NCBI GenBank assembly: GCA_016212795.1 | Contig: JACRDT010000010.1 | Span: forward strand, 124,001 to 188,000 | DNA from: Elusimicrobiota bacterium | GTDB taxonomy: Bacteria; Elusimicrobiota; Elusimicrobia; UBA1565; UBA9628 | Reading direction: 5' to 3' | DNA: 64,000 nt | Shown here: piece after piece, positions 43,552-52,350 of the stretch | Layout of the letters: each line of letters opens with the position of its first letter | How positions within the stretch are numbered: the stretch's first letter is position 1 | Position numbers and translations under genes: made by a program | The notes under the pieces: generated by a model | What the model was told of the DNA's origin: nothing | The model's database searches: none | Seen by the model: only the letters and a program-made list of their open reading frames with translations

Positions 43552-45945
43552 TCAGGACGGGCGGCGGGCGGCGGTTACCAGGCCCTCGAGCTCCGCCATG
43601 ATGTCTGCGGCCTTGGCGTAGCGCTTGGCCAGGTCGGTCGAGAACGCCCGGGAGAAGACGGCGTCGACGCCGTTGGGCAGCCCCGGCATGAGCTGGGAGA
43701 TGGGCCTGAAGGACATGCTCATCTTGTTCATGAGCAGGCCCGCCCCGGTGCCCGTGAAGGGCAGCCTGCCACTCAGGGTCTCGTAGAGGCATACGGCCAT
43801 GGAGTAGACGTCCCCCTGCGGGGCTACCATGCCCTGCTCCTGCTCGGGCGCCATGTAGGGGGGCGTGCCCAGCACCGTCTGGGTCATGGCGACGCGGGTC
43901 ATGGCGTCCTTGGCGACGCGGGCCACCCCGAAGTCCATGACGCGCGCCCTGCCCTCCGCGTCGATCATGATGTTGGAGGGCTTCAGGTCCCGATGGATGA
44001 CCTTCTTGGAGTGGGCGTAGTCCAGGGCGGAAGCGATGTCCCGGTAGTACTTCAGGACCTGCGCGACGGGCATGGTGCTCTGGTGGCTGAGGTCGAAGAG
44101 GGTTTTGCCCTCGACGAACTCGAAGATCAGGTAGACCTCGCCGTCCTCCTCCACGATCGAGTAGATCTCCACGATGCCCGGGTGCTTGAGCGCGGCCACG
44201 ACCTTGGCCTCGGCCAGGAACCGCTCCCGCTCGCGGGCGTCGTCGCGGATCTCGGGCCTCATCTTCTTGATGGCCACCCGGCGCTCCAGGGTCCGGTCCT
44301 TCCCCTCATAGACCATGCCCATGCCGCCGACCCCGATCTCGCGCACCAGCCAGTACTGCCCGCCCAGGGCCGGCGAGCCCTGGCGCTGCGGCGCGGCCAT
44401 CGGGATCCCGAGGTCGAGGGGGATCTCGCTGGCGGCGGGCCGGGGGGTCGAGAGCCTCGAGAGCTTGGACTTCAGCGTCCGCCAGGGGCCGGGCCCGAGG
44501 CCGCGCAGCAGGCCCAGGGCGATCAGGAACCCCCCGATGACGGCCGCCACCGCGACCACGCTGAAGCCTTTGCGCTGCCGCTGGCCCTCGGGTGCCGCGG
44601 CCTGGAGCGGAGCCTGGCCCTCTTCCCCGGGGAAGAGGAACAGGATGTCGCTGTCCTTGGGCGCCTGCACCGCCATGTCGAGGGCGGACTGGTAGCGGGG
44701 GTCGAGCGCTGCCGCGCGCTTGAGGTTGTCGATCATCCCCTGCCGGTCGCCCATGCCGCCGAGGGAGTGGGCCAGGTTGGCGTAGGCGTCGGCGCTGCCG
44801 GGGTTGATCGAGACGGCTTGCTGCGCGGCCTCGAAGGCTCCCCGGTAGTCCTTCAGCCGGTTGAGGGCGAAGGCCTTGGTATTGAGAAGGGGCACGTTGC
44901 CGGGCGCGAGCTTGAGCCCTTCGTCGGCGTCCCGGGCCGCGTCCCGGTAGTTCTTCATCTGGTTGTGGGCCATGGCCCGGAAGTTGAAGGCCTGGGCGTT
45001 CTGGGGGTTGAGCGAGATGGCGTTCGAGGCGTAGGCGATGGCCGCTTTGTAATCCTTGAGGGTCAGGGCCTGCTGGGCCTTCCTGGCCCACTCGGCCGAC
45101 ATCGTGACGTTGGTGGGCTGAGGCTTGACGAAGGGGGCCGTCCGCGACATCGACATGGAGCGGGCGAAGCCTCCGCCCGCTCCGCCGCCGGCCTGGGAGG
45201 TGCCCGTTTCCCCGCCCGCCTCCGAGCCGCCGGAGCGTCCCTTGGACAACTGGAGGGTCTGGAAGGCGAACTGGTTGTTCGGGTCCATGTTGAGCGCTTG
45301 CTGGGCGTCGCTCTCGGCCGCCTTGTAGTCTTTGAGCCCGGCGTTGGCGGCCGCGCGGGTGGCGAAGGCGTCCGCGCCGCCGCCCATGGCGATGGCGCGG
45401 GAGGCGTCCGAGGCCGCGCCGCCGAAGTCCCCCTTGCCCATCTTGGTCTGGGCGCTCAGGTTCATGCCGTCGGAATCGCCGGGGTCTTGCTCGACGGCGT
45501 CGGACAGCTTCTTGTCGAAGTCGCGGACTTTTCCCCAGCCTCCGCCGCCGCCACCCCCCTCCCCGCGGCCGCCCTTGCCGGGGTTCTTGAACGTGTCGAC
45601 GGCCTTGTCCACTTTCGGGTCGAGCGGCACGAGTACCGCCGCCTTCTGGTCGTCGGGCAGGTCCGAGTTCAGGGTCGTCGTGATCGTCTGGACGTATCCT
45701 TTGCATTCTTTGTAGGAGCTTACATAGAACGGATTGAGATGGAAGAAGAAGTGCCAGACAGGGTGATCGCGCTTGCGGGTCTCGTATTTGTCGACGACGT
45801 ACTGCGAATCGGTGAGGTTCTGTTGGGCTTGAGCGTACCAGTCTGGCTGTTGGCCCTGGGCGGGAGCCGGGTTGTCCGTCGCCGAGGAGTCGAACGCGCC
45901 GGGGCAGAGCAGGACAAAGGCGGCGGCAAGGAAGAGGGGCCTCAT
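43552..45945 (-). CDS. TPR-domain receptor Ser/Thr protein kinase with C-terminal kinase
   Basis: The 797-residue protein has a signal peptide (1-21), a Gly-rich stretch near 130 and TPR-like repeats in two blocks (about 150-230 and 285-430). One membrane helix follows at about 461-480, then a Hanks-type kinase from about 531. Kinase motifs are complete: G-V-G-G-M-G-M-V-Y, V-A-I-K560, H651-R-D653-L-K-P-S-N, D-F-G and A-P-E. Common bacterial PknB-type kinases have the kinase at the N-terminus; here the predicted order is periplasmic TPR, membrane, cytoplasmic kinase. It has a consensus promoter at the start codon. Confidence 0.9.
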   Translation of the reverse strand: MRPLFLAAAFVLLCPGAFDSSATDNPAPAQGQQPDWYAQAQQNLTDSQYVVDKYETRKRDHPVWHFFFHLNPFYVSSYKECKGYVQTITTTLNSDLPDDQKAAVLVPLDPKVDKAVDTFKNPGKGGRGEGGGGGGGWGKVRDFDKKLSDAVEQDPGDSDGMNLSAQTKMGKGDFGGAASDASRAIAMGGGADAFATRAAANAGLKDYKAAESDAQQALNMDPNNQFAFQTLQLSKGRSGGSEAGGETGTSQAGGGAGGGFARSMSMSRTAPFVKPQPTNVTMSAEWARKAQQALTLKDYKAAIAYASNAISLNPQNAQAFNFRAMAHNQMKNYRDAARDADEGLKLAPGNVPLLNTKAFALNRLKDYRGAFEAAQQAVSINPGSADAYANLAHSLGGMGDRQGMIDNLKRAAALDPRYQSALDMAVQAPKDSDILFLFPGEEGQAPLQAAAPEGQRQRKGFSVVAVAAVIGGFLIALGLLRGLGPGPWRTLKSKLSRLSTPRPAASEIPLDLGIPMAAPQRQGSPALGGQYWLVREIGVGGMGMVYEGKDRTLERRVAIKKMRPEIRDDARERERFLAEAKVVAALKHPGIVEIYSIVEEDGEVYLIFEFVEGKTLFDLSHQSTMPVAQVLKYYRDIASALDYAHSKKVIHRDLKPSNIMIDAEGRARVMDFGVARVAKDAMTRVAMTQTVLGTPPYMAPEQEQGMVAPQGDVYSMAVCLYETLSGRLPFTGTGAGLLMNKMSMSFRPISQLMPGLPNGVDAVFSRAFSTDLAKRYAKAADIMAELEGLVTAARRPS

Positions 45946-45951
45946 GCTACT

Positions 45952-45980
45952 AGTGTAGGAGCGGCATGGAGAATTGTCAA
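45952..45980 (-). promoter_or_regulatory. Consensus sigma-70 promoter, probably leaderless, for the kinase gene
   Basis: On the minus strand TTGACA (plus-strand 45975-45980) and TACACT (45952-45957) are 17 bp apart. Only 6 bases separate the -10 from the ATG at 45945, so transcription should start at the A of the start codon. No ribosome site can exist upstream in such a message. Confidence 0.8.
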
Positions 45981-46025
45981 GCCTGGAAAGCGGAATTTAC
46001 CGTCAATTTATGCTGTTCAATTTGA

Positions 46026-46031
46026 TATGAT
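46026..46031 (+). promoter_or_regulatory. -10-like TATGAT before the acyltransferase-like gene
   Basis: GATATGAT lies in an AT-rich stretch (45990-46030) and precedes the ATG by 57 bases. The leader carries a good AGGAGGG ribosome site at about 46078-46084. A -35 hexamer is not clear. Confidence 0.45.
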
Positions 46032-46088
46032 GGGCCCGATTCGCGCAGGTTGGCTGATCAGGAACCGTAGCTTATCAAGGAGGGTGCA

Positions 46089-46841
46089 ATGGGAGTCGAT
46101 GTAGAGAAGATCCTGCGTCCGGTGGACAACCCCCTGCCGCCGTTCCCGCCGAAGTACGTGACGCTGGCGAGCGGCGATGAGATGGTCATCCGCCAGGTGG
46201 ACCGTTCCGATATTCCTGACATCCTGCCGCACATCGCCCGGCTGATGTCGGTGGAGCGCGATTACTACGATCTGGTGGCGGCCCGGGCCATGGGCGAGCT
46301 CCTGGCCTACTATTATCACAGGGTGCAGGACGAATACGTGCTGGTCGCGCAGATCGACGGGGAGCTGGCGGCGGTGGTCAACGGCAGGCTCCTCAACCAG
46401 GACGTCGGGATGTCGTACCACACCATCTCGCTGCGGCGGGGGATGCGCGTCGGGGCGCACGCCTTCGCGGCCAAGATGGAGTACCACATCGACATCATGA
46501 AGCAGAAGGAAGTCCTCATCGTGGCCGAATCCCCCATCGGTTTCCGGCGGTGGATGGTCGAATACAAGCTCGAGAAGCGCTTCCACATCCCGCACGAGCT
46601 CGGCGGCCCGCCGTCGTGGTCTTTGACCAAGGAGATCTTCGACCGCGCGCGAGGCAGCCTCGTGGTGGGCCGGCGGCCGGTGCCGGCCAAGCTGCTGGCC
46701 AAGGCCAAGGCGGCCATCCTGCCGCCCAAGGACCCGCCCAAGCCTCCGGTGGACCTCCTGGCGGCCACCAGGGCCAGGTACGACTCGACCGCCACGGCGG
46801 TCATGGGCCAGCGTTGGGACCTGGAAGGGAGGAACAAGTAA
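46089..46841 (+). CDS. GNAT-like acyltransferase (tentative)
   Basis: The 250-residue protein opens the catabolic gene group. The central part (V-I-R-Q-V-D-R-S-D-I-P-D-I-L-P-H-I, then Y-V-L-V-A-Q-I-D-G-E-L-A-A-V-V-N-G) looks like the start of a GNAT fold. The acetyl-CoA loop is not clear, so the assignment is weak. The last 60 residues are Lys/Pro-rich. The stop overlaps the next gene's ATG by one base (TAATG), implying co-translation with the thiolase-like protein. Confidence 0.5.
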   Translation: MGVDVEKILRPVDNPLPPFPPKYVTLASGDEMVIRQVDRSDIPDILPHIARLMSVERDYYDLVAARAMGELLAYYYHRVQDEYVLVAQIDGELAAVVNGRLLNQDVGMSYHTISLRRGMRVGAHAFAAKMEYHIDIMKQKEVLIVAESPIGFRRWMVEYKLEKRFHIPHELGGPPSWSLTKEIFDRARGSLVVGRRPVPAKLLAKAKAAILPPKDPPKPPVDLLAATRARYDSTATAVMGQRWDLEGRNK

Positions 46842-48016
46842 TGCGCGAGGTATTCGTCGTGGGCATCGGCATCACCTCTTTCACCCGGCTCGAGTATCCG
46901 CTGGCCGAGATCGCGGCGTACCCGGGCATGATGGCTCTCAAGGACTCCGGCCTGAGCAAGGTCGACCAGGTCTACGTCGCCAACATGGGCGGCGGCAGGG
47001 TGAACCACCAGACCGGCCTGGCCAGCGCCGTGGTCGACCAGCTCAGCCTCGCGCCGGCGGGCGCGGAGACCATCGAGAACGGGCCCGCCTCCGGCGCGTC
47101 CGCCATCAAGACGGGCTTCATGGCCGTGGCGTCGGGCCTGTGCGACACGGTGATGGTCATCGGGGCCGAGCGCATGCGGGAGGTCAACGACCTCGAGTCC
47201 ACCGACTTCGTGGCGACCCTCACGCACCCCCACGCCGAGTACATCTACGGGGTCACCCTGCCGTCCTTGGCCGGGATGTTCGCGCGGCTCTACATGGACA
47301 AGTACAAGGTCACGCCTAGGCACCTCGGGATGGTCGCGGTCAAGAACCACGACCACGCCATGGACAACTTCTTCGCGCACCTCCACGAGAGGATCACCCT
47401 CGAGGGGATCATCGACAGCCCCGAGGCTTCGACGAACAACCCCTTCGTGGCCGACCCGCTCAGGTTCTACGACTGCTGCCCGGTGTCGGACGGGGCGGCG
47501 TGCGTGATCCTGGCCAGCGGGGACGCGGCCAAGAAGACGGGCAAGCCGCGCATCCGGCTGGCCGGCGTGGGCCAGGCGACCGACACCCTCGCGGTGCACG
47601 ACCGCAAAGAGCCCACGGACCTGCTCGCGGCCAGGGGCGCCGCCGCCGCAGCCTTCAAGATGGCGGGCTTCAAGCCCTCGCAGGTGGACGTGGCCGAGCT
47701 CCACGACGCCTTCACCATCCTCGAGATCGCCGAGAGCGAGGAAGTGGGCTTTTTCAAGAAGGGCGAGGGGCATCTCGCCCTCGAGAAGGGCGAGACGAGG
47801 CTCGGCGGCTCGCTGCCGATCAACCCGTCCGGCGGCCTCAAGGCGAAAGGGCATCCCGTGGGCGCGACCGGCGTGGGCCAGGCCCACGAGATCGTGCTCC
47901 AGCTCAGGGGGGAGGCCGAGAAGCGCCAGGTCAAGGGCGCCAAGACGGGCTTCACCTGCAACTTCGGGGGCTTCGGCAACAACGTCGTCTGCCTCGCGTT
48001 CAAGAAGGAGGGATGA
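46841..48016 (+). CDS. Thiolase-fold protein lacking the nucleophilic cysteine
   Basis: The 391-residue protein has the thiolase/SCP2 lipid-transfer fold. At the usual nucleophile site (E-A-A-C-A-S-G in thiolases paired with DUF35) it reads E-N-G-P82-A-S-G. The other catalytic histidines are kept: H288 in E-L-H-D-A-F and H338 in K-G-H-P-V-G-A-T-G; C373 is near the C-terminus. Lack of the Cys recalls Ltp2-type enzymes, which act as aldolases with a DUF35 partner in steroid side-chain degradation. The next gene encodes exactly such a DUF35 protein. It is therefore probably not a classical thiolase; an acyl-CoA aldolase or binding role is more likely. Confidence 0.85.
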   Translation: MREVFVVGIGITSFTRLEYPLAEIAAYPGMMALKDSGLSKVDQVYVANMGGGRVNHQTGLASAVVDQLSLAPAGAETIENGPASGASAIKTGFMAVASGLCDTVMVIGAERMREVNDLESTDFVATLTHPHAEYIYGVTLPSLAGMFARLYMDKYKVTPRHLGMVAVKNHDHAMDNFFAHLHERITLEGIIDSPEASTNNPFVADPLRFYDCCPVSDGAACVILASGDAAKKTGKPRIRLAGVGQATDTLAVHDRKEPTDLLAARGAAAAAFKMAGFKPSQVDVAELHDAFTILEIAESEEVGFFKKGEGHLALEKGETRLGGSLPINPSGGLKAKGHPVGATGVGQAHEIVLQLRGEAEKRQVKGAKTGFTCNFGGFGNNVVCLAFKKEG

Positions 48017-48017
48017 A

Positions 48018-48371
48018 ATGAACATCTACGGCTACAAGTGCAAGAAGTGCGGCACCGTCCATTATCCCTTCCGGACCACGTGCAAGAAATGCGGCGCCTT
48101 CATCTTCGAGGACAAGGCGGACCGGTACCAGCTCGTGCCGTTGTCCAAGGAGGGCAAGCTCCTGACCTTCACGCGCCTGCGCTCGCTCCCGGGCGACTTC
48201 GACGTCCCGGAGCTGCTCCTGGGCATCGTTCAGCTCGACGACGGCAACAGGATCACGGGCCAGCTCGACATCCCCGCCCCCAAGCTCGGGATGAAGGTGA
48301 AAGGCGAGATCCGGGTCGTGCGCCAGGAAGGCTACAACACCCACCGGGGGATCGTCTTCGAGGCCGCCTGA
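48018..48371 (+). CDS. DUF35 OB-fold protein with zinc ribbon
   Basis: The 117-residue protein starts 1 base after the thiolase-like gene. A rubredoxin-like zinc ribbon (C8-K-K-C11 and C22-K-K-C25) is followed by an OB-fold domain (L-L-T-F-T-R-L-R, L-L-G-I-V-Q-L-D-D-G, G-M-K-V-K-G-E-I). DUF35 proteins form complexes with thiolase-fold enzymes and help bind or pass acyl-CoA. Pairing with the neighbour is strong evidence for such a complex here. Confidence 0.9.
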   Translation: MNIYGYKCKKCGTVHYPFRTTCKKCGAFIFEDKADRYQLVPLSKEGKLLTFTRLRSLPGDFDVPELLLGIVQLDDGNRITGQLDIPAPKLGMKVKGEIRVVRQEGYNTHRGIVFEAA

Positions 48372-48428
48372 GCCGGCGGGGAGACCGCGGCGAAGCGCGC
48401 GGCTCGGCCGCGGGATAGCCGACCGCCC

Positions 48429-49367
48429 ATGAGCGACACGAGACTTCTTCCCGGACGGACCCTGGACGTTCTTGTCTCGAGCGTCGGCGACGCGGTGCGG
48501 CCCGGCCGCTATGTCCTGCACTCCTCGTTCGCATCGGCCCTCAACTTCCTCGGCGGCGGCCGGCTGGTGAGCTTGGTGAGCCCGCGGGTCGGGCCCGGGC
48601 CGGCCAACGTGGTCCTGGACGGGCCGCTGCCGCGGGGGGCGTCCTCGCTGGCCGTGGAAGGCGGGGGGCTCGGGCTCGACGGCCGGGTCCTGCCCCTTCC
48701 TTCGCCCCCTTACCGCTCGACGCTCGACGGGGTCTCGCCGGAGCGCGCCCGGGTCGAGGTCAACTTGCGCCGCCTGTCCGAGCGCCTCCCGGCGATGGCG
48801 CCCGTGGAAAGCCTGGTCTTCCTGTTGGGCGACGGCGGGCCCTGCGAGGCGGGCGGCGGCGAGGTCGGGCCGGGCAGGGGCCAGGCGTGGGCGAGGGCGG
48901 CCCGGGACTGGATGCGGAGAGCCTGCGGCGAGCTGTTCGGCGGAAGTCTCGCCGCGGGGGTGCGGATGCTCCGGGGTGCCGGCCGGGGTCTGACCCCGGC
49001 CGGGGACGATTTTCTCTGCGGAGTCTTGGCCGCGCTCGATGTCGTCGGGCGGGTCTCGGGCCGCGACCGGCGGCCCGCGAGAGGCGAGGTCTGCCGGCTC
49101 GCCCTCGGCGGCAACCCGCTGTCCAACGCCTTCCTGCGGCTCTCCCGCGACGGCCGGTATCACCACCGGCACAAGGGCTTCCTCGAGGCGCTGATGGCGG
49201 ACGGCGAGGGGGCGGCGCTGCGGCGAGCCGGCGGCGTCCTGGGCGTGGGCGCCACCTCGGGCGCGGATTGGCTCACCGGTTTCACGCTTTCGATGGAACG
49301 ATGGAGGGGGTCATGGTCATCAAGGGGACGCTGTCCAAAGGGAAGTACTACGATTCCGTCACGCTGA
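48429..49367 (+). CDS. DUF2877 protein, YlbF/AllH-like oxamate carbamoyltransferase subunit
   Basis: The 312-residue protein matches the DUF2877 pattern, notably G-R-G-L-T-P-A-G-D-D-F-L-C-G near residue 190 and G-x-T-S-G-A-D-W-L-T-G near the end. In E. coli the DUF2877 protein YlbF, with FdrA and YlbE, has been assigned as the three-subunit oxamate carbamoyltransferase of allantoin breakdown. FdrA and DUF1116 genes follow directly here. The 3' end overlaps the FdrA start by about 55 bases. Its C-terminal 25 residues, in the overlap, look non-conserved. Confidence 0.85.
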   Translation: MSDTRLLPGRTLDVLVSSVGDAVRPGRYVLHSSFASALNFLGGGRLVSLVSPRVGPGPANVVLDGPLPRGASSLAVEGGGLGLDGRVLPLPSPPYRSTLDGVSPERARVEVNLRRLSERLPAMAPVESLVFLLGDGGPCEAGGGEVGPGRGQAWARAARDWMRRACGELFGGSLAAGVRMLRGAGRGLTPAGDDFLCGVLAALDVVGRVSGRDRRPARGEVCRLALGGNPLSNAFLRLSRDGRYHHRHKGFLEALMADGEGAALRRAGGVLGVGATSGADWLTGFTLSMERWRGSWSSRGRCPKGSTTIPSR

Positions 49368-50881
49368 TGGCGGTGGCGCGCAAGCTCTCGGCCTGCGAGG
49401 GCGTCCTCGACGCCGCCGCCGTGATGGGGACGGACAGCAACAAGGCCATCCTCAAGGCCTCGGGGCTCCTATCCGGGCGGTTCGCCGCGTCGTCGGACGC
49501 CGACCTCCTGATCGCGGTGAAGGCTTCCACCGAGGCTCTGGCCTCCACGGCCATGGCCAGGGCCGAGGAACTGTTGAAGGCCGGCAAGAAGAAGGATGCC
49601 GGGGGCAAGGGAGTCCGGCCCCGGAGCCTGGAAGCGGCCTTGGAGTCGTTGCCCGGCGCCAACATGGCGGTCATCTCCGTGGCCGGCAAGTACGCGGCGG
49701 ACGAGGCCATGGCATGCCTGCGCCGGGGGCTGCACGTCATGATCTTCTCGGACAACGTCCCGCTCGAGCGAGAGGTCGAGCTCAAGAGGTTCGGCGCGGC
49801 CCGGGGCCTCATGGTGATGGGGCCCGACTGCGGCACCGCCATCATCAACGGCGCGCCCCTGGCGTTCGCCAACGTCGTGCGGCGGGGGGACATCGGCGTG
49901 GTCTCGGCGGCCGGGACGGGGCTCCAGGAGGTCGCCTGCGCCGTGTCCAACGCCGGGGCCGGCATCTCCCAGGCCCTGGGGACCGGCGGCCGGGACGTCA
50001 AGAAGGACGTCGGCGGCATCATGTTCCTGCAGGGACTCAAGGCCCTGCTGCAAGACAGCCGGACCAAGGTCGTCCTCCTCGTGTCCAAGCCCCCGCACCC
50101 CGACGTGGTGGCCAAGATCGGCCGGGCCCTGCGGGGGGCGGGCAAGCCCGTCGTCGCGGTGTTCATGGGCGCCGAGCCCGAGCTCGTGGCGAGCCTCGGG
50201 GCGTTCCCCGCCGTGACGCTGGAGGAGGCGGCGCTCCTGGCCGCGGGCCTCTCCCTCGGCGAGAAGCCGGGCGCCGTCCTGGGCGGGCTCCTGCGGCGCC
50301 AGGACGAGCTGGCCAAGACGGCGGAGCGCCTGGCGGCCGGCTTCGCGAAGGGCCAGCGCTATTGCCGGGGCCTCTTCTGCGGGGGCACCTTCTGCGCCGA
50401 GGCGCAGGTGGTCTTCAGGCGCTACGCTTCCCGGGCCCGCTCCAACGCGCCGGTCGCGCCCTTCCTGGACCTCAGGGACTCCTGGAAGTCCGTGGGGCAT
50501 TCCTTCGTGGACCTCGGGGCCGACGAGTTCACCCAGGGCAGGCCGCATCCCATGATCGACTACTCGGTCAGGAACAGGAGGATCCTCCAGGAGGCCGCGG
50601 ACCCCGAGGTCGCGGTGCTCCAGCTCGACGTGGTCCTGGGCCACGGCTCCAACCCGACGCCGGCCAGCGACCTGGCGCCGGCGATCAGGGATGGCGTTGC
50701 CTTGGCCAAGAAGGCGGGAAGGCATCTGGCGGTCGTGGCCACGGTGACGGGCACCGATCTCGACCCTCAGAACAAGGCCGGGGTGGAGGCCGCGCTGCGC
50801 AAGGCCGGGGTACTCCTCCAGCCCTCCAACGCCTCCGCCAGCGTCCTCGCCGGCGAGATCGTCAGGAGGCTGGGGCGATGA
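49313..50881 (+). CDS. fdrA: FdrA family protein (AllF-like subunit)
   Basis: I choose ATG 49313, with GGAGGGGG just upstream, giving 522 residues; ATG 49301 is an alternative. The protein has the succinyl-CoA-synthetase-like CoA-binding layout of FdrA: N-terminal fold with D-S-V-T-L-M, then S-D-N-V-P-L-E-x-E, M-G-P-D-C-G-T-A-I-I-N-G, S-A-A-G-T-G-L-Q-E and the C-terminal L-G-H-G-S-N-P. Within the AllFGH set it acts in carbamoyl transfer to or from oxamate, yielding carbamoyl phosphate. No carbamate kinase gene is seen nearby. The stop overlaps the next start (ATGA). Confidence 0.9.
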   Translation: MVIKGTLSKGKYYDSVTLMAVARKLSACEGVLDAAAVMGTDSNKAILKASGLLSGRFAASSDADLLIAVKASTEALASTAMARAEELLKAGKKKDAGGKGVRPRSLEAALESLPGANMAVISVAGKYAADEAMACLRRGLHVMIFSDNVPLEREVELKRFGAARGLMVMGPDCGTAIINGAPLAFANVVRRGDIGVVSAAGTGLQEVACAVSNAGAGISQALGTGGRDVKKDVGGIMFLQGLKALLQDSRTKVVLLVSKPPHPDVVAKIGRALRGAGKPVVAVFMGAEPELVASLGAFPAVTLEEAALLAAGLSLGEKPGAVLGGLLRRQDELAKTAERLAAGFAKGQRYCRGLFCGGTFCAEAQVVFRRYASRARSNAPVAPFLDLRDSWKSVGHSFVDLGADEFTQGRPHPMIDYSVRNRRILQEAADPEVAVLQLDVVLGHGSNPTPASDLAPAIRDGVALAKKAGRHLAVVATVTGTDLDPQNKAGVEAALRKAGVLLQPSNASASVLAGEIVRRLGR

Positions 50882-52350
50882 AGACCATCTTCCAGTCCGA
50901 GCTCAAGGTCGTCAACATCGGCCTGGAGTCGTTCCAGCAGGCTCTCGCCGCGTCGGGCTGCCAGGCCGTCCAGCTGGACTGGAGGCCGCCTTTGGCCCTG
51001 TCGGAGAAGGACCGCCGGACCCTCGCCCTCCACCGGGGCGCCATCGACAAGGCCAACAAGAAGGCCGTCGACATCGTCCTGAACGGCAAGCCCTTCCTCG
51101 TCGGGCTCGAGAAGGCCGTCGACGTCCTGCCGGGCATGAGGAAGAACTCGGTCTTCCACGCCGGGCCGCCGATCGGGTGGGAGCGGATGTGCGGCCCCAT
51201 GAGGGGCGCCGTGATCGGGGCCCTGCTCTACGAGGGGCTGGCCCGGACGCCGGAGGAGGCCGAGGGGCTGGCGTCCTCGGGCGCCGTCGCTTTCTCCCCG
51301 TGCCACGAGCACGGCGCGGTCGGCCCGATGGCCGGCGTCATCTCGCCGTCCATGCCCGTCTACGTGGTCAAGAACGAGGAGCACGGCAACCACGCCTACT
51401 GCACGCTCAACGAGGGGCTGGGCAAGGTGCTGCGCTACGGCGCCTACGGCCCCGAGGTCATCGAGCGGCTGCGGTGGATGGCCGAGGTCCTCTACCCTGC
51501 GCTGGCGCGTGCGGTCGCCAAGGTCGGCAGGGTCGACCTTAAGAACATCATCGCCCAGGCCCTCAACATGGGCGACGAGGTCCACAACCGCAATAGGGCC
51601 GCCACCTCCCTCTTCTACCGGGCGCTGGCCCCGGCCATCGTCCGGACGTGTCCGCAGCCCGAAAGGGCCGCGCAAGTCCTGGAGTTCATCAACTCGAACG
51701 ATCATTCATTCCTGAATCTCTCGATGCCCGCGTCCAAAGCCTGCCTCGACGCCGCCCGGGGCGTGAAGGACAGCAGCCTGGTCGTGGCCATGGCGAGGAA
51801 CGGCACCGACTTCGGGGTCCGGCTCGCCGGCACCGGGGACCGCTGGTTCACCGGCCCGGCGCCCGTGCCCGACGCCCTCTTCTTCCCTGGGTTCACCAAG
51901 GAGGACGCCAACCCGGACATCGGCGACAGCGCCATCACCGAGACCAACGGCCTCGGGGGCTTCGCCATCGCGGCCTCGCCCGCCATCGTGCAGTTCGTGG
52001 GGGGGACGTCGAAAGACGCCCTCGACTACACCCTGCAGATGTACGAGATCTCGGCGGCCGAGAACAACGTGTACCGCATCCCCTCGCTGGATTTCCGCGG
52101 CACGCCCACCGGCATCGACGCCGTCAAGGTCGTGGAGAAGGGCATCCTGCCGTTCATCGACACCGGCGTCGCGCACAAAAAGCCCGGCATCGGGCAGGTG
52201 GGGGCCGGCGTGGTGAGCGCGCCCGCCGAGCCTTTCGAGCGCGCGGTCGCGGCCCTGGCCCGGAGCCTGGACCGCGCCACGCGCCGTCCCGGACGGCAAC
52301 GCCGGCCCGAAGGCCGTCCTGGACGGCGCCCCCTGGGCCGAGGCCGATGA
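50878..52350 (+). CDS. DUF1116 protein, YlbE/AllG-like subunit
   Basis: The 490-residue protein overlaps fdrA by 4 bases. It carries DUF1116 features: L-D-W-R-P-P, P-C-H-E-H-G-A-V-G-P-M-A-G, a run of conserved N/D/H (M-G-D-E-V-H-N-R-N), N-D-H-S-F-L-N-L-S-M, and T-E-T-N-G-L-G-G-F-A-I-A-A-S-P. YlbE is about 420 residues. The extra C-terminus here ends in a 25-residue Arg/Gly/Pro-rich tail that looks like recent read-through sequence. It completes the DUF2877-FdrA-DUF1116 set. Confidence 0.9.
   Translation: MKTIFQSELKVVNIGLESFQQALAASGCQAVQLDWRPPLALSEKDRRTLALHRGAIDKANKKAVDIVLNGKPFLVGLEKAVDVLPGMRKNSVFHAGPPIGWERMCGPMRGAVIGALLYEGLARTPEEAEGLASSGAVAFSPCHEHGAVGPMAGVISPSMPVYVVKNEEHGNHAYCTLNEGLGKVLRYGAYGPEVIERLRWMAEVLYPALARAVAKVGRVDLKNIIAQALNMGDEVHNRNRAATSLFYRALAPAIVRTCPQPERAAQVLEFINSNDHSFLNLSMPASKACLDAARGVKDSSLVVAMARNGTDFGVRLAGTGDRWFTGPAPVPDALFFPGFTKEDANPDIGDSAITETNGLGGFAIAASPAIVQFVGGTSKDALDYTLQMYEISAAENNVYRIPSLDFRGTPTGIDAVKVVEKGILPFIDTGVAHKKPGIGQVGAGVVSAPAEPFERAVAALARSLDRATRRPGRQRRPEGRPGRRPLGRGR

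Noticed and set aside
46841..48016. Ordinary acetyl-CoA acetyltransferase
   Set aside because: The nucleophile position is Pro82 (E-N-G-P-A-S-G), so thiolytic chemistry by the standard route is unlikely.
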